From the NCBI GenBank assembly GCA_963801715.1, contig CAWDGB010000009.1, forward strand, positions 124,001-188,000: a stretch of 64,000 nt of DNA, in the 5' to 3' direction. The notes beneath the pieces were generated by a model. The model saw only the letters and a list, made by a program, of their open reading frames with translations. It ran no database searches and was not told where the DNA came from. The first letter of the stretch is position 1. Each line of letters starts with the position of its first letter. The position numbers and the translations under genes are program-made. The stretch comes from CAVVJA01 sp963801715. GTDB lineage: Bacteria; Actinomycetota; Actinomycetes; Mycobacteriales; Jatrophihabitantaceae. Below are positions 62,701 through 64,000 of the stretch, one piece after another.

Positions 62701-64000
62701 GACATCTATTCGATCGAAGATCTGAAGCAGCTCATCCACGACCTCAAGAACGCGAATCCGCGAGCCCGGGTACACGTCAAGCTCGTCGCCGAGACGGGGG
62801 TCGGGACCGTCGCGGCGGGCGTGTCGAAAGCGCACGCGGACGTCGTGCTCATCTCGGGGCATGACGGCGGGACCGGTGCCGCGCCGCTGACCTCGTTGAA
62901 ACATGCTGGTCTGCCCTGGGAACTCGGCTTGGCTGAGACCCAGCAGACCCTGCTGCTCAACGGGCTTCGAGACCGCATCACTGTCCAGGTCGACGGCGCG
63001 ATGAAGACCGGTCGCGATGTCGTCGTCGCCGCGTTGCTCGGTGCTGAGGAGTACGGCTTCGCGACCGCCCCGCTCATCGTGTCGGGGTGTGTGATGATGC
63101 GGGTTTGCCATCTCGATACCTGTCCGGTTGGCATCGCGACCCAGAACCCCGAGCTGCGACGTCGCTTCACCGGCACGCCGGAGTTCGTCGTCACCTTCTT
63201 CGAGTACATCGCCGAACAGGCGCGGGAGATACTCGCCTCACTCGGCTTCCGTTCTCTGGACGAGGCAATCGGGCACGTCGAGATGCTCGACACCGCGCAG
63301 GCAATCGCCCACTGGAAGTCCGACGGACTGGATCTGACGCCAATCCTGCAGCCGCCACCAGTACCGGATGGCACGCCGCTGCGACGATATGTCGAGCAAG
63401 ATCATAGTCTGGACGGTGCACTCGACAACACGTTGATTCAGCTGTGTGAAGGCGCATTGCTGGACGGCCGGCCGGTTCGGCTCGAGCTGCCGGTGCGAAA
63501 TGTGAATCGCACTGTCGGCACGATGCTGGGCTCGCTTGTCACAAGCCGCTTCGGTCCGAGTGGCCTGCCACCGGACACGATCGATATCACCTTTCGCGGC
63601 TCAGCCGGCCAATCGTTCGGCGCATTCCTGCCCGGCGGCATGACCATGCGACTGTTTGGCGACGCCAACGACTATGTCGGCAAGGGATTGTCCGGCGGCC
63701 GACTCGTCGTGCGTCCCGACGAGTCTGCGCTGTTCGCCGCCGAGCACAACGTCATCGGTGGCAACGTGATCGCCTACGGCGCGACCGGTGGGCAGATGTT
63801 TCTTCGGGGGGTTGTCGGCGAACGGTTCTGCGTTCGCAATTCGGGCGCCACCGTGGTCGCCGAGGGCGTTGGCGACCATGCTCTGGAGTACATGACCGGC
63901 GGCTATGCCGTGATCCTCGGCCCGACAGGGCGAAACCTCGGCGCGGGAATGTCGGGCGGCCTCGCGTTCGTCCTCGATCTCGACCGGGGCTTGGTAAACG
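59704..64000 (+). CDS. gltB: Glutamate synthase, large subunit (partial, runs off the edge)
   Basis: The visible 1432 residues start with GTG 59704 (GAGAGG upstream). A 21-residue leader precedes the catalytic Cys in YESDSCGVAFVADL, which becomes the N-terminal residue of the mature glutaminase domain after cleavage. Later motifs include MVHSRFSTNTFPSWPLAHPF, the FMN-barrel ISGHDGGTGAAPLTSLKHAG and the [3Fe-4S] cluster SGCVMMRVCHLDTCPVGIAT. The frame is still open at base 64000, in GMSGGLAFVLDLDRGLVN of the C-terminal helix domain, so only a short part is missing. It turns glutamine and 2-oxoglutarate into two glutamates and completes the nitrogen block with amtB-glnB-glnD. Confidence 0.94.
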   Translation, partial: MEFSAVPSARGLYDPRYESDSCGVAFVADLQGRASHTIVAHALAALHNLDHRGAAGAEPSSGDGAGITVQVPDAFLRDVSGLQLPPVGAYATGIAFLPVDSRAAADAVALVEQVADEEGLVVLGWRDVPTDPAGVGPTARRVMPAFRQLFVRGAANESGLELERRAFCLRKVAERRARDRNIGLYFPSFSARTFVYKGMLTADQLATFFPDLTDERFSSAIGMVHSRFSTNTFPSWPLAHPFRYVAHNGEINTIRGNRNWMQTREALLKSDLIPGDLTRLFPICTPEASDSASFDEVLELLHLGGRSLPHAVLMMIPEAWENATRMDPARRDFYAFHAALMEPWDGPACVNFTDGTVIGAVLDRNGLRPGRWWQTADGLVVLGSESGVLDIDPARVVAKGRLQPGRMFLVDTARGHIVHDDEIKSELAAAKQYGEWLYSGLLQLAALPDREHMVYPHESVTRRQQIFGYTEEELRVLIAPMAKSGVEPIGSMGTDTPLAGLSKRPRLLFDYFSELFAQVTNPPLDAIREEMVTSLAGTIGPEQNLLNPGPASCRHIVVPHPVIDNDELAKIWNINADGDLPGFGCALIDGRYPVHGGGEALAGALDRVRREACDAISAGTRILVLSDRGCDENYAPIPSLLLTSAVHHHLVSTGQRTQAGLVVETGEVREVHHVALLVGYGAAAVNPYLAFETIDDLVAQGAISGLSAEQAIGNYVKALSKGVLKVMSKMGISTIASYIGAQVFESFGLAQDVVDAYFGGTPSRLGGVGLDVLASEVAARHARAYPVVPSALAHRRLDVGGEYLWRREGELHLFNPETVFLLQHATRQRRYDVFREYTDTVERLNREGGTLRGLFALREGVRPAVPLDEVEPVSEIVRRFATGAMSYGSISAESHETLAIAMNRIGGKSNCGEGGEDARRFTPDPNGDLRRSAVKQVASGRFGVTSHYLVNADDIQIKVAQGAKPGEGGQLPGFKVYPWIARTRHSTPGVGLISPPPHHDIYSIEDLKQLIHDLKNANPRARVHVKLVAETGVGTVAAGVSKAHADVVLISGHDGGTGAAPLTSLKHAGLPWELGLAETQQTLLLNGLRDRITVQVDGAMKTGRDVVVAALLGAEEYGFATAPLIVSGCVMMRVCHLDTCPVGIATQNPELRRRFTGTPEFVVTFFEYIAEQAREILASLGFRSLDEAIGHVEMLDTAQAIAHWKSDGLDLTPILQPPPVPDGTPLRRYVEQDHSLDGALDNTLIQLCEGALLDGRPVRLELPVRNVNRTVGTMLGSLVTSRFGPSGLPPDTIDITFRGSAGQSFGAFLPGGMTMRLFGDANDYVGKGLSGGRLVVRPDESALFAAEHNVIGGNVIAYGATGGQMFLRGVVGERFCVRNSGATVVAEGVGDHALEYMTGGYAVILGPTGRNLGAGMSGGLAFVLDLDRGLVN

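Noticed and set aside
61618..63111. Long antisense reading frame (497 codons) opposite gltB
   Set aside because: It is a shadow of gltB with no recognisable domain.
1..64000. CRISPR arrays, transposases, integrases or phage genes
   Set aside because: I looked for regularly spaced repeats and for typical recombinase motifs and found none; the only repeats are the thiL duplication, the GATGATCTTGGA element and a short tandem repeat.

Overview
The window is high-GC chromosomal DNA from an actinomycete (Actinomycetota). The right-hand 40 kb keeps a gene order well known from mycobacteria and relatives: leuCD-hupB-mutT1-ppk1-cofC-plsC-gpsA-ddl-DUF3515-thiL-rpmB-fakA-like-recG-rsmD-coaD-sepIVA-DUF177-rpmF-rnc-mutM-smc-ftsY-amtB-glnB-glnD. 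GTP-type PEP carboxykinase, F420 biosynthesis (cofC), F420-dependent oxidoreductases, an NdgR/IclR-type leucine regulator, a Lys/Ala-tailed HU and a SepIVA homologue agree with this. I cannot name the genus from sequence alone.

Layout. 0-13 kb: accessory catabolic genes. They include an HpnA-like epimerase, a cyclase-family hydrolase, a DUF389 membrane protein, a cation/proton antiporter, dodecin, a nitronate monooxygenase, an enoyl-CoA hydratase, a luciferase-like F420 oxidoreductase, SDRs, a CoA transferase and an HbhA-like protein. 13-23 kb: TesB thioesterase, ETF (etfBA), PEP carboxykinase, a 3-hydroxyacyl-CoA dehydrogenase-like SDR, thiolase, DDN-type and nitroreductase oxidoreductases, and a second epimerase. 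Together these look like fatty-acid or aromatic acyl-CoA breakdown plus gluconeogenesis. 23-37 kb: leucine synthesis, nucleoid, polyphosphate, F420, phospholipid and peptidoglycan precursor genes, then a disturbed stretch at 33.8-37.1 kb with damaged small genes and a partial thiL duplication on either side of an ArsR/SRPBCC pair. 37-50 kb: housekeeping genes (recG, coaD, rnc, mutM, smc). 50-64 kb: L,D-transpeptidase, ftsY, threonine degradation (tdh-kbl), a TipAS-domain protein, and a nitrogen block of amtB-glnB-glnD followed by gltB, which runs off the right edge.

The most striking property is a series of apparent single-base frameshifts. They affect a cyclase, a GH32-like remnant, a nitronate monooxygenase, pckG, ndgR, plsC, a small two-module protein and a DUF3515 gene. 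All lie left of 35 kb, and none was found in the 27 kb to the right. Six of the eight fit one extra base. Raw-read checking should decide between assembly indels and real decay. True rearrangement is clearer at thiL, where a deleted second copy lies about 1.1 kb downstream.

Regulatory signals read directly from the sequence include a GlnR-box match upstream of amtB, an inverted repeat between ndgR and leuC, a MerR-type promoter in front of the TipAS gene, a 16-bp palindrome ahead of the HbhA-like gene, and several hairpins. Two copies of a dispersed inverted repeat (GATGATCTTGGA...TCCAAGATC) were also found. I found no tRNA, rRNA, CRISPR array, transposase or complete mobile element, and no obviously new multi-gene system.
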